Assembly (NCBI RefSeq): GCF_000372725.1
Contig: NW_005195085.1
Coordinates: 8,311-72,310 of the forward strand
DNA: 64,000 bases
Direction of reading: 5' to 3'
Origin: Emiliania huxleyi CCMP1516
Taxonomy: Eukaryota; Haptophyta; Isochrysidales; Noelaerhabdaceae
A model generated the notes under the pieces. That model was not told the origin of the DNA and did no database searches. It saw nothing but the letters and a program-made list of their open reading frames with translations. The translations under genes and the position numbers were made by a program. Shown here piece by piece: positions 42,769 to 52,317 of the stretch. Positions within the stretch are counted from its first letter, which is position 1. Every line of letters starts with the position of its first letter.

Positions 42769-43427
42769 TCACGCACCCGCCCGAACAGCCTCCAGCAACT
42801 CGACCTTGACACGAATCGCGTCGATGTACGTGTTGGCGAGCATCGCTTTCGAGCGGTACAAGCCTTGCCAGTCCGCCTGCAGTGTTGGGAGGGGGGGAGC
42901 TTGCCTCGGGGTCGACCGCGGATTGGTAATCTGAGCCGCATCTATGATAAGCCTTGGCTATTGTCAGGCTACGTCTAGGACTACAGTACATCTAATCGGC
43001 GTGTCTCGCCTCCATTGCGGGCAGGTCGTGTAGCTCGTCCTCGATCTGCCGCGCCTGCGGGCCGACAATCGAGGAGCGTCGTTGGCCGTGAGCTGTGCCG
43101 GAGAGGCGCTCGCTGTCAGTGGTTCAGGAGGCCATCTCGGTCGCATCGTGGTGTGCCAAACGCCTGCTTGTTGAGTGCTGTGGCTCTGCAGCTCAGCTCC
43201 TTGATTTGATGCTCGTTCAGCCGGCCAGGCGCCTACATTGAACAGCCAGGAGTGGTGAACAGACGCTGTCCCGTTGCCCAGAGCCTTCGCAACACTGCCG
43301 CTGCCGCCGAGGAGTTCAATCCGCGCGCCTCCCGCTCTCGCCGCCGCCCGCTGGCTGCCCAGAGGCCGGCGCGCGTGTCGGCGGCGGAAGCGAGCGCACC
43401 GTCCCGGTTTGCGTCCTGTGAGGACAT
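42769..43427 (-). CDS. unrecognised helical protein, 3 or more exons
   Basis: Possible start at 43427 (MSSQDANRDGALASAADTRA). Protein-like segments: LLGGSG-rich linker, RLNEHQIKELSCRATALNKQ (about 43222-43163), PQARQIEDELHDLPAMEARH (about 43070-42995) and DWQGLYRSKAMLANTYIDAI / RVKVELLEAVRAGA with stop at 42769. The helix-rich segments and adjacent exons at 43500-43900 (VKYSRLVTELVVPPVMRVRC; PLDHQPILTSKGSFTHDTPL) could belong to the coiled-coil gene upstream. A flagellar or cytoskeletal protein is possible but unproven. Confidence 0.35.
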
Positions 43428-43915
43428 CGATGACGCGTAACAAAATGGGGCACACAAGGCGATAGGCCGTCATAGTGCTATCCAACCTTGCTCGGGTCGC
43501 GCCTCATCGACGCGCGCCTCCGGCCCTGTTGGGGACGAGGTGAACGCCGTCAAGGAGTGGCGTATCATGCGTGAATGAGCCCTTGCTTGTGAGAATTGGC
43601 TGGTGGTCAAGAGGACATCTGACACGCATCACCGGCGGCACCACCAGCTCGGTTACGAGGCGCGAGTACTTGACCGCCGCCTGCTAATGTAACGAGGAAT
43701 GAAGAGGCCCCAAAGCATCTCAACCGTGAGGCGGAGAGTGATCCAACGGCTGCGCCTGACGACGCCGAGTCGCCTCCTCGCGAGCCGCGAGCCGCCCATT
43801 GCGCGCGCTGACAAACTCATCGCGCGCCTGCTCACGAGTTGAGCATCGTTTGTGACATCGAGGACGCAGTCCGGTTGTGGCTGTGGCAGTCTCGGCACAG
43901 TCGCAGTGGAGCCGG

Positions 43916-45075
43916 CTATCTCGTCTGGGTCTCGGCTATATCTCGCGCCTTGGCCATGGAGTGTCCATGATAATACTGATCGTTGACCGGCGGCAGCTCG
44001 AGGAACTTGCGCGGATTGACTGCCCGCGGCGGCGGCGAGCGATACTGCGCATCCTCGCGCTGCGCCGCTCGGTACTCGTGGTCGAGGGACCTGCGCACAA
44101 GTGCCGGCCTAGCTCAAGCCCAGCGACCGCAGAGGGTGATTTCGTGGACGGTGCAGCCTGAAGTCGATCCTCTTATGCGCCTCCTGCCGCGCCTTGATGG
44201 CTGCCCGCCGTTGCTTTTGCTCCTCGGCAAGCCGCTGTGAGTGCAGACGAGGGGATGGCGAGAACTAGTAAGAGGCATACGCGATAGCCGAGTCTAGAGG
44301 GCGGGTGCGGGCGGAGGGTTGCGGGCCGCATGAGATGCGTTGTGCCCAGGACAGTCCCCGTCCAACCAGGTTCGTTCCTCCACATAAGTTTCGGGGGCGA
44401 CGTGCTGCGGTGCCTGCGCCGCCTCCCTTTCCCGCCTCTTGTACAACGGCTCGCGTTGCTGCGGCGGTGGAGCAGACGACAGTTCGGCCCGCGCCCTCGC
44501 CCGCACGTCGCGCTCTCTTCGCTGCTGCCCAATCTGCTCCTCCCGCCGCTGCCGCTGCTCCGCTTCTCGCGCACGGGAGGACGCAGCCTGCCTCTCTCTC
44601 TCCTTTTCCAGCTCCGCACTCAACCTCTCCGCCTCACGCTGCTGCGCCTGCGGGTGAACAAGGGCGTCGGATCTGGTACATGGCGGCTGATAACCTCGGG
44701 ACGACGACAGCAACTCATGGTTGAGATGGGAAGGAGGCTGCAATGGTGCGTGGTTCCTTGGCGCTAGCAGTGCGCCTGCATCTTCTTGCGGCGGCGGTCC
44801 TCGGCCTCGCGCTTGTACTGCTTGATCCGCTCCTTTGCCGCGTCGTGGTCGAACGCCTCAGCGTGCAGTCCAGTGAGGTCGTACTCCTCCTCCGCCGGGC
44901 GAGGAGTGGCCTGGTTGCTCTGCGCTGCGGCTGGAGTCACGCTGCCTAGTGGCCGAGGGGGCTCGTCGGGCGAGGGAGAGTAGGGCTCGTCGTCAATCTG
45001 CGCACCGACCAGGCCGAGGTACGGCGCCGTCGGCGCGGGGGCTGCCGCAGCGCTCTCCTCGCCCTCGCTTTCCAT
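43916..45075 (-). CDS. coiled-coil protein, possibly cytoskeletal
   Basis: ATG at 45075 starts MESEGEESAAAAPAPTAPYL, with YDLTGLHAEAFDHDAAKERI / KQYKREAEDRRRKKMQ to about 44765. The second exon from about 44670 has a strongly charged coiled coil (AERLSAELEKERERQAASSR, EAEQRQRREEQIGQQRRERD). Later exons: QRLAEEQKQRRAAIKARQEA (about 44235-44175) and SLDHEYRAAQREDAQYRSPP / RAVNPRKFLELPPVNDQYYH (about 44090-43985). A GATATAGCCGAGAC array follows. The 3' end may continue into the exons at 43500-43900. The family was not recognised. Confidence 0.5.
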
Positions 45076-45259
45076 CGCAGGATCGCAATCGATTCTGAAA
45101 CGTCCTCTGTAGGGCTTGTTAGAGCGCGCCGCAGAAGAATTCTAGGGGAGAAAAAGAACTCAAGATTTCTGGCGGCATGTGTAACGGCTCCGTCGTGCGT
45201 CCCGCTGAGGTCGGCGACAGTTGGACAAGTGTTGCGACGACGCGAATCGACATTGCAAT

Positions 45260-46387
45260 ATGGCGCAACCCAGAGAGGGCTCGCTAGTATCGTCACGGGC
45301 GAGGGGCGCCTACGCGCGTCTGCTCTCGACACGGCTCGGCGCTCATGAGCGCGCCCTCCTTTCTCGCCACCTCGCCGCCATTGAGGCCGTCCACCGCTCA
45401 GATTTGGCAGCGGCTCGGTCGGTGAGCACAGAGTCTGTGTCTGCTCTCGAGTCGTGCCGGTCGGAGATGAGAGCTGTGGTCGCCACGGCCGCCGCCGCCG
45501 CAGCTAAGCACCGGCAGGAGGTCGAGGAGCTCCAGACACGACTCGCGGCAGCAGAGCGCAAGGCGGAAGCAGAGACAGCCAACGCGCTGCTGACAAGCCA
45601 GGCTTTAGCCGACGCTCTTGGCGGCGGGGACGTCGTCACAACAGTCCTTTCCGCCGACCTGCGCATCGCTGAGCACCTTGCTGCCGAAACCCGCCGCACG
45701 CTCGCGCAGGCTGCAACCACCGACTTCCCGCTTTACACTGTAGTCGGCCCCGTGAATTCAGAGTTTGCTGTGAGAGCCCCTTTGTGAAAAGTGCGTAAGG
45801 GCTCGACTTGCCTATCCTTGCACAGATGTTCGCCTCCTTGGTGCCTTCGTAGGAGCGGCTGGAGGCGCAGTCGTACACGGAGGCGGCCAGCATCGTTGGC
45901 TGCCGTGCGGTGAGGGCGGGGGAGCTGCTGCAGGAGGGTTCTCGCCGACACCTCTCCTACACTTCGGTCCGTTATCATCCACGGTCAAACCTGCAGGAGA
46001 GCGCTGACAGCGCCGACAAGCTCCGGCAGCGCATTCACCTGCTCGAGGGCGCCCTCGCTGCCGCCACCTCGGAGTTCGAGTGCGCCATCGCTTCACCCCG
46101 AGCGACTGGCCAGGCGCGCCAACTGGCCAACGGCGCGATTCCTGTGTAGGCAGGCGACGGCCGGATGGGTGTCCGAGCGAGCCGGGCTGAAGGAGCTACT
46201 CGTGAGCCAAGGAAAGGTGGTGGCGGAGGCGCTGGCCAGAGCAGAGGCGACCGAGGCACGGGAGGCGGCGGCGGCTGCGTTCACCGCTGATGCCGTCGGC
46301 GTCGTTAAGGAGTCGTTCGCGCAGTACACGGCGTTGGCCGCGAGCGCGCGGAGGCCTCTCCTGCGGCAGGGCAAGTGGCGTTACTGA
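45260..46387 (+). CDS. alpha-helical coiled-coil protein, four exons
   Basis: Exons 45260-45769, 45853-45909, 45997 to about 46122 and 46150-46387. The first exon is MAQPREGSLVSSRARGAYAR then a long helix with RQEVEELQTRLAAAERKAEA. Joins: SEFA/ERLEAQSYTEAASIVGCRA, then ESADSADKLRQRIHLLEGAL, then QATAGWVSERAGLKELLVSQ and KESFAQYTALAASARRPLLR, stop at 46387. GT-AG borders are well formed for the first two introns. High Ala/Glu content supports continuous coiled coil. No family recognised. Confidence 0.6.
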
Positions 46388-46768
46388 GCTGTTTAGGGGA
46401 TAGCATCGCATCACCACATAGACATACAACACGTTCGAGGCACAAAGCCCTGAGCCGAGGTGTGAAGTGTCGTGGGAGTGTGTGGGGCGTCTCTCGCCCG
46501 GCCGTTCCCGCGCTTCCGGAGGTCGTCTAAGTCTCTCTCGGCTCTACGTGCGCACTAGAACATACATGTGTGCCGTTTTGCCAATTTTTTCCCGGGGTTT
46601 ATAGTGGAGTGGAGTTCACATATACTGGGTCGTAACGTACATTTTGTGCACTGCGTGGCTCATACACACCGGCGGACCCCTTCCGGTCGTGGCGAGCCGG
46701 GTGCGCTGCGCTGGTCTCCGTGGTCGGGCGTCGCGTGTCCGGCACCGGGACGGTCCGCCTCGAGATGG

Positions 46769-49700
46769 TCAGCCGCGCGGCGCGCCCTTCCGCTGCTGCG
46801 CGGCGAGGCAGAGCTTGCCGATGAGGCCTGTCAGCTGCAGCAGCGTGTCCATCCCGTCGAGCACGCGCATGTGCGCGGCGCCGATCTCCTTGATGAAGTC
46901 GAGCTTGAGCCCCTCGTCCATCTCTTCGAACCTGAGGACAGCGCATGCTGCGGCTCACGAGCCGCCTCCTCAGGAGCGTGAGCTCGCCTCCTCCCGCCCG
47001 TCGCACTTGACTAGCTTGAACAGCGTGCCCACCACGTCCATCCCGCTGTACCTAGTCGGTGCCGCACCGAAGCAGGGGTTGTCGGACACATGAAGAGCGC
47101 CTCATTCAGCAGGAGCCCCCCCTCCCACTCCCCCCCCCTCTCCCCCCCCCCCCCCCAACCCCTTCCTCTCCACCCCACTGAACCCGTGGGTGACTCCTCG
47201 AGAAATCTCGGCTCATCCCACTACAGCGTCTCGTCACACCCGTTGTTGGACAGCTCCTCGACGGCCGAGCAAGCCTAATGAATAATGAGGGCGTAGTCAG
47301 CGAGCTCGTTCATACTTAGACAGCGCCTCGCCGGCCGAGCAAGCCGCGTCGAAGTCCGCGGCGATGCACGCGGCGATGGCTCGCTTGATGACGACGGGGT
47401 GAGGCTGGTCGCACACCTGCAGGGGTAGGGTTAGGGTCAGGGTTGGGGTTAGGGTTAGGGTTGGGTTAGGGCTAGGGTTAGGGCTAGGGTTAGGGTTAGG
47501 GTTAGGGCTAGGGCTAGGGTCAGGGTGAGGCTGGTCGCACACCTGTCACGTGCTCACTCCTTCTGGCGAGAGCCTTCGCTGGCCGGGAGGAGGAGAGGGC
47601 GCGGCTGCCTTGAAGACGTTCTGGTTCGAGATGATACCGAACCCCGCAGTGGTCGCCTGCCCACTCCAATCATGACTCCGCTCACTCGGAGTAGCAGAAG
47701 AGGATGCCTCGAGCCCCGCCGCGGTCGCCTGCGCGTTGTTCAGCGCCTGCCTCATGTCCCCCTCGGCCGTGAAGACGACCGCCTCGATGCCGCCCTCGTC
47801 GTAGGCTGCGCCTTCCGCCTGCAACACCTGGTTGAGAACGAAGTCATTCCTGAGAACGCATGCCTAGACCAAGCTCACTGGAACCCGTCGGCTTGCGGCA
47901 CCGCCGTCAGCCGCGTCACCACCTGCTGGTCCGAGAGCTTGCCTGTTCACAGCTGGCAGCTGTGAAGATGCGCCGCTGCCGCCGCCGCGACGCCGCCTCG
48001 CAGCTCGCCGTAGCGCAGGATGGCGCAGCGGGACTGGATCGGCTCGATGATCTTGTCGCTCTGGTTACACGCGAGCGCGAACCGTGTGGTCGCCTGACAG
48101 AGGAGGAGGGGGGAGGGGGGAGGGGGTGGCGGTGCGCTGCTCGTACAGTTGTCTCTGGCTGCGAGTCGTCGCTGTCTCTGGCTGCGCGAGCGAGCGCGGG
48201 GCGATCAAGTCGCCGAGCCGAGCTCCGTCGCCCTCCGGCTGCCTCTCGGCTACTCCTCTCGGCTACCTCTCGCCTCCTCTCGGCTACCTCTCGGCTACTG
48301 CTCTCGGCTACCTCTCGGCTCCTCTCGGCTACCTCTTGGCTACTCCTCTCGGCTACTCCTCTCGGCTACTCCTCTCGGCTCCCTCTCGGCTACTCCTCTC
48401 GGCTACCTCTCGGCTACCTCTTGGCTACTCCTCTCGGCTCCTCTCGGCTCCTCTCGGCTACTCCTCTCGGCTACCTCTCGGCTCCCTCTCGGCTACCTCT
48501 CGGCTACTCCTCTCGGCTACTCCTCTCGGCTCCCTCTCGGCTCCTCTCGGCTCCTCTCGGCTCCTCTCCGCTAATCTCGGCTCCTCTCCGCTAATCTCGG
48601 CTCCTCTCGGCTCCTCTCGGCTACCTCTCGGCTACTCCTCTCGGCTACTCCTCTCGGCTCCTCTCGGCTACTCCTCTCGGCTAATTTGGTCACCGAGTAG
48701 ATCTCCATCGTCCTCCGCATCGCCTGCCATGCATGAATGCACGCTGGTGAGGGGACAGCCGAAGCAGACCCTCCCTCCCCCTCCGCGTCGCCTGCTGCGC
48801 CCCCTCGGTCATCGAGGGATGGGGAGATATGCGGGAGATATGGGGGAGATATGGGGAGATATGGTCGCCTGCTGCGCCCCCTCGGTCATCGAGGGATGGG
48901 GAGATATGCGGGAGATATGGGGAGATATGGGGAGATATGGTCGCCTGCTGCGCCCCCTCGGTCATCGAGTCCGCCTGAGGCCCGGGGGGGGGGGGAAGGG
49001 GGGGGGGGGGCACAGACTCGTCAATGGCACCCCTGAGATGGCGAGAAGGACGGCTACGAGAAGCCCTGCAAGCCCTGCCCCCCTTCGCCAGACGAGCGGC
49101 GCCCGGCAGCACCAGGCGGGGTGTGCCCAGGGAAGCCCCTCTGGCCTCGAGGATGACCATCTCGGCTCGATCTCCGATCTCGGCTCGATCTCCGATCTCG
49201 GCTCGATCTCCGATCTCGGCTCGATCTCGATCTCGGCTCGATCTCCGCCTCGTCGAGGACGACGATCTTGTGGCGGCCGGGCGGCAGGGTGACCTGGCAC
49301 ACGGTGTGGTCGGTGGGTGGGGAGTGAAGAGACGCTGTTCACAGCTGTGGCCTGCCAGTGGTGGAGCGGCCGGTGAGTAGTCGCAGTGGAAAGGGGGAGC
49401 GGGGAAGGGGCGGGTGGCACGCGAGTGAACGTAGCGCTGGTTCGGGGGAGGGGGAGGAGTGGCAGGGCGGGCGAAGCCTTCTTTTGCGCGAAGCTCTTGA
49501 TGCGGTTGCGCACGACGTCGATTCCGCGGTCGTCGGAGGCGTTCAGCTCGAGGACCGCCTCTTTGAAGGCGTCGCCTGTTCACAGCTCGAGCTGTGAAGA
49601 GACGCTGGTCACAGCTCTAGGACCGCCTCTTTGAAGGCGTCGCCGAGCAGCGCGCGGGCGAGGGCGAGGACAGAGGTGGTCTTGCCGGTCCCGGGGGGGC

Positions 49701-49972
49701 CGGACAGGATCAGATTCGGCATGTTGCCTGGGGTGGGTTGTGGGGAAGCGGCTCGGGTCAGAGGAGGAGGCTTGTGCGAGGGCCTAGGCAGAGGCGAGAG
49801 GCGGTCCCTGCGCCGCAAGGACAGCGATGCGGCCGACGGTGTCCTCGTTGCCGACGATGTCCTTGACCTCGCGCGGGCGGTACTTCTCGAGCCACTGCGC
49901 GGTGGGCGGGCGCGGGCGGACGAATCGGGCGCAAGTGGAAGGTGCCGGGAGCGGGAGTGGGCGGTGGCGACT

Positions 49973-50004
<32 letters not shown>

Positions 50005-50032
50005 AGCGGCGGCAGCGGCGGGCGGGCGGCAT
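46769..50032 (-). CDS. RFC2: replication factor C small subunit (RFC2 type)
   Basis: Minus-strand exons: [20 protein letters not shown] (about 49890-49830), [20 protein letters not shown] (Walker A; 49720-49640), [20 protein letters not shown] (about 49550-49480), [15 protein letters not shown] (about 49293-49249, Walker B), SMTEGAQQA (48787-48969, three copies), [11 protein letters not shown] (48720-48688), [20 protein letters not shown] / CAILRYGEL (about 48080-48000, SRC motif), [20 protein letters not shown] (about 47790-47720), [45 protein letters not shown] and [20 protein letters not shown], stop at 46769. These match eukaryotic RFC2 in order. It loads PCNA during DNA replication. The start is uncertain: 50032 is the nearest upstream ATG in a GGC-rich stretch. 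The gene holds the window's richest set of repeat introns. Confidence 0.85.
47249..47344 (-). repeat. 70-nt GC-AG intron with exon duplication in RFC2
   Basis: GACAGCTCCTCGACGGCCGA (from 47249) and GACAGCGCCTCGCCGGCCGA (from 47319) are 26-bp copies. On the sense strand the intron starts GCTTGCTCGG and ends CATTAG, followed again by GCTTGCTCGG. Confidence 0.85.
47398..47545 (-). repeat. telomere-like repeat intron with 22-bp exon duplication in RFC2
   Basis: GGTGAGGCTGGTCGCACACCTG occurs identically at 47398-47419 and 47524-47545. Between them are about 100 bases of GGGTTAGGGTTAG / GGGCTAGGGTTAG units (plus strand), that is CTAACCC on the sense strand. The sense intron ends CCCTGCAG before GTGTGCGACCAG (VCDQ). 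Confidence 0.9.
48236..48690 (-). repeat. 450-bp TCGGCTCCTC / TCGGCTACTCC minisatellite
   Basis: More than 35 imperfect units with period 10-13 fill the RFC2 intron between MEIYSVT and TRFALACNQ. The largest tandem array in the window. Confidence 0.9.
48787..48969 (-). repeat. triplicated 30-bp exon segment separated by GGGAGATAT arrays
   Basis: Three near-identical copies (48787-48816, 48864-48893, 48940-48969) of the RFC2 segment encoding SMTEGAQQA. They are separated by CATATCTCCC units on the sense strand, with offsets 77 and 76. Only one copy is needed for the RFC2 reading frame. Confidence 0.9.
49551..49644 (-). repeat. 68-nt intron with exon duplication and hairpin filler in RFC2
   Basis: AGGACCGCCTCTTTGAAGGC (from 49551) recurs at 49619. 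The filler between is the hairpin TTCACAGCTCGAGCTGTGAA. On the sense strand the acceptor is GCTGTGAACAG before GCGACGCC, so GC-AG splicing is exact. Confidence 0.85.
49970..50030. repeat. GGC microsatellite
   Basis: Interrupted (GGC)n with AGC and GGG variants, at the 5' side of the RFC2 gene; coding or leader status unclear. Confidence 0.7.
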
Positions 50033-50501
50033 ACGGCAGCGGCGGCGGCGGTGCGAGTGCGAGTGCTGTGCGGCTGCGCTGCTTTGCCGGCGGCGGCGGA
50101 GGCCTCGCCCGCGGCAGGAAAGGGCAATCAACGCGGTCTGCGCTGGCGGCCCCGTGCAATCGGCCGCTCTCGGCGGCAGGCGCGGCCAGCGGACAGGCGG
50201 CCGGCGCTTTGTGGCGGCGTGGGGAGGATCGGGGGCGCGGACCGGCTGCTCGTGCACGACGGAGGAGGTGTCTGGCGCGCCGAACATACCCAGTGTGTGG
50301 TGGGTGGTGCTTGGTGGGAAATGTTGGCGCGAATCCCGTCTGACACGAAGAAAAAAGACTCCGGTCCATCTCTGGCCAGCTCCAGCCTCCTTTGGCTTGT
50401 CTATTCTCTTCTTTCTTTTCAGCTCCGGCCCCGAGCGACCGCCGGCCATCGAGTGCCAAAGGATATCAACCTCGAGAACCTCGAGAGCCTCCCGGTTGTT
50501 G

Positions 50502-50959
50502 ATGTCGAAGACCGTGACGCTCTACTCCTGACCCTGGGCGGGCTGGGTCCTTGGTAAGCAGCAGCGCTCGCCTCCGCGCGAGCGCTCTCTCGCGCACTGC
50601 TCATCATCTCGCCCTCTCCATCGCCGCGCTGCGCTCTCTCCATGCGCACTGCTCCGCCCTCTCCATCGTGCTCACTCGTCGTTCTCGCCTCAGGCAACAA
50701 GGCCCTGTCCGAGGCGGCGATCAAGGAGGAGATTGGCGCGGAGACTGTCGTGGAGCACAAGGTAGGCTACCCCTTCACCGTCGTCGCGGAGGTCGGCGGC
50801 ACGAAGGGCGTCCGCGAGGGGCCGTGCCCGCCGCCGATGTACTACAACAATTGCGCCGCGTGCGGCTGCACGTGCTGCGGCGGCCATGATATCACCGCGA
50901 AGAATGCGGCCGCCATCGGCGCGGGGGGCGCGCCGCACTCTAACACCATCCTCCGCTGA
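50502..50959 (+). CDS. candidate selenoprotein with in-frame TGA (Sec10)
   Basis: Exon 1 50502-50553 reads MSKTVTLYS, then TGA (50529-50531), then PWAGWVLG with a consensus donor G/GTAAGC. Exon 2 50694-50959 reads NKALSEAAIKEEIGAETVVE, HKVGYPFTVVAEVGGTKG, CPPPMYYNNCAACGCTCCGG and ends HSNTILR-TGA. The phase at the splice (G/GC) fits only the frame that contains the TGA. Strand-U-P-W-A followed by a helix looks like a thioredoxin-fold redox site. A SECIS-like hairpin lies 65 nt after the stop. About 105 residues; the Cys-rich tail (CAACGCTCC) may bind metal. If the TGA is a true stop, exon 1 is misassigned. The family was not named. Confidence 0.5.
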
Positions 50960-51023
50960 GAGGGGCCGGAGAGTGGGAGAGAGAGGGTGCAGGTGCACGC
51001 CACAGACTCGGTCGTTCGGACGC

Positions 51024-51073
51024 ATGATGCCGCCGGTGCGGAGCCCCTGGTTCGGGGGCGCCCGGTGGCGGAG
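51024..51073 (+). promoter_or_regulatory. SECIS-like hairpin
   Basis: ATGA at 51024-51027 is followed by a 9-bp stem TGCCGCCGG (51028-51036) pairing with CCGGTGGCG (51062-51070), and then GA at 51071-51072. Between them are a TGCGGA bulge and a ministem GCCCC/GGGGC with a 7-nt loop. This has the type II SECIS layout (UGA/GA core, helix, internal bulge, ministem), but the usual unpaired AA is not present in the bulge. Confidence 0.45.
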
Positions 51074-51319
51074 CGCTGCCCACAGGGCTGCCCGGACGGC
51101 AGTGTAATGGCCGCACTCCTCCTGGCAGCTCTCTCTCGAGCGGCCCGCCCTAGAGGGCCCGGCATCTCGAGCCCGGCATGAGACTGTCGTTCGAGTTATT
51201 CATTAACCGCCGCACCAGTGTCGCAGCGGCACTATCGACTTCGGAGATCGGTGGTCCTGCAGATTTGTTTTTGCTATTGGGTAATGAAATAGGATATGCT
51301 AGAATATATGATTTTAGAT

Positions 51320-51386
51320 TAGAATTCTTAAAATACAAGCCTCTCTCACAGCACACTGGCACGACAAGGGCGCAGACTGGCGCTCA
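51320..51386 (-). repeat. relic copy of the retroelement 3' tail
   Basis: Inverted copy of about 40001-40062: AGAATTCTTAAAATACAAGC, CTCTCTCACAGCACACTGGC, ACGACAAGGGCGCAGACTGG. The flanking sequence is unrelated to the first copy. Confidence 0.75.
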
Positions 51387-51870
51387 GTGTATTGGAAAGA
51401 TGCACATTGCCTTCAAGCCATTGCCTCGCGCGCCCCCAATGAACACGCCCGAGGGAGGGTCCCTAATGTCCCGTACCATGCGGGATCGACCCTTCCAGTC
51501 ACCAGTGCTCAAGTGTTCAAGTCACAACACACAAGTGCATCCCGCAATGCCATGCTGCTTATGTATTAAATGAACTCGGGGGCACAGGACGCGGTACAAA
51601 CGCGGTACACCAAGCCATGCTGCTCGGACAGATCACACAGTTCAACAACCCTCCCCCTTTTCTCCCAGTAGCTAAAAGTTTGTACCGTGTTTGTTATGAC
51701 CCCCCCCAATGAGCACACCAGCGAGGGAGGGCGAGACGATCGGAGGGGTCCCGTACCATGCGGAATCGACCCTATCCAGTGCTCAAGTGCTCAAAAGTAC
51801 GCACACGGCGCGGGCGAGCAATCATGTTCATGATCGGCTCGCGACCAGGTATCTAGACCGGACGGACGAC
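51387..51870. repeat. cluster of dispersed repeat fragments
   Basis: Two related copies of GGTCCC...CCGTACCATGCGG...CAGTGCTCAAGTG (about 51459-51514 and 51747-51795). A GTACCGTGTTTG...CCAATGAGCACACCAG block (51685-51722) also occurs near 22393-22435. ATGAACTCGGGGGCACAGGA (51569) is shared with 32.8-32.9 kb. Confidence 0.65.
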
Positions 51871-51881
51871 TGGACGTGACA

Positions 51882-52247
51882 ATGGCAGAAGCAAAGACCC
51901 GATGGCGGCGCGCCGTGGCCAAGACGATCGCGCAGCAGCCGCGCTCAGCGCCGAGCGGCGCCCTCGGCATCTGGGTCATCGTTCGCGGGCAGATACCCAA
52001 GGACATGCTCGAGGACATCCGGCGTGAACTGACGGCCGACGAAGTCGCTGAGCTGTACAAGCGCGTGCACAAGATGACTGCACCTGCGGCGACGGAGCCG
52101 GCGGCATTGTTCGTGTTTGGACCACCAGCGGTGGGCAAGACGTCGCTCGCCAATGCGCGTGCGACTGAGCTCTTTGACACATCCAACACCCAACACCTCG
52201 CCCCGCCCGTTGCTCTTGTGAGCGGTCTCGCCGGAACTGGGTTCTGA
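51882..52247 (+). CDS. P-loop domain fragment
   Basis: ATG 51882 (MAEAKTRWRRAVAKTIAQQP), helical LEDIRRELTADEVAELYKRV, then ALFVFGPPAVGKTSLANARA with Walker A GPPAVGKTS, stop at 52247. A nucleotide-kinase-like P-loop start is evident, but Walker B and the rest are missing, so this is a first exon or a truncated gene. A zeta-type kinase fold is one of several possibilities and is not asserted. Confidence 0.5.
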   Translation: MAEAKTRWRRAVAKTIAQQPRSAPSGALGIWVIVRGQIPKDMLEDIRRELTADEVAELYKRVHKMTAPAATEPAALFVFGPPAVGKTSLANARATELFDTSNTQHLAPPVALVSGLAGTGF

Positions 52248-52317
52248 GCTCAACTAGTCCGAGCGGTCGTTAGGGCGCTGTGGACGCGCTCGCTGCCGGA
52301 GCTACAGATGAAGCTCG

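Noticed and set aside
47420..47523. Chromosome end (telomere)
   Set aside because: The tract is only about 100 bp, interstitial, within RFC2 and flanked on both sides by coding sequence.
48236..48690. CRISPR-like array
   Set aside because: Units are 10-13 bp and contiguous without unique spacers, in a eukaryotic intron; it is a minisatellite.
51178..51573. 131-codon plus ORF
   Set aside because: It overlaps the relic retroelement tail and dispersed repeats and has no protein-like conservation pattern.
51882..52247. Zeta-type toxin kinase
   Set aside because: Only Walker A is visible; the rest of the fold is absent, so the name is not justified.
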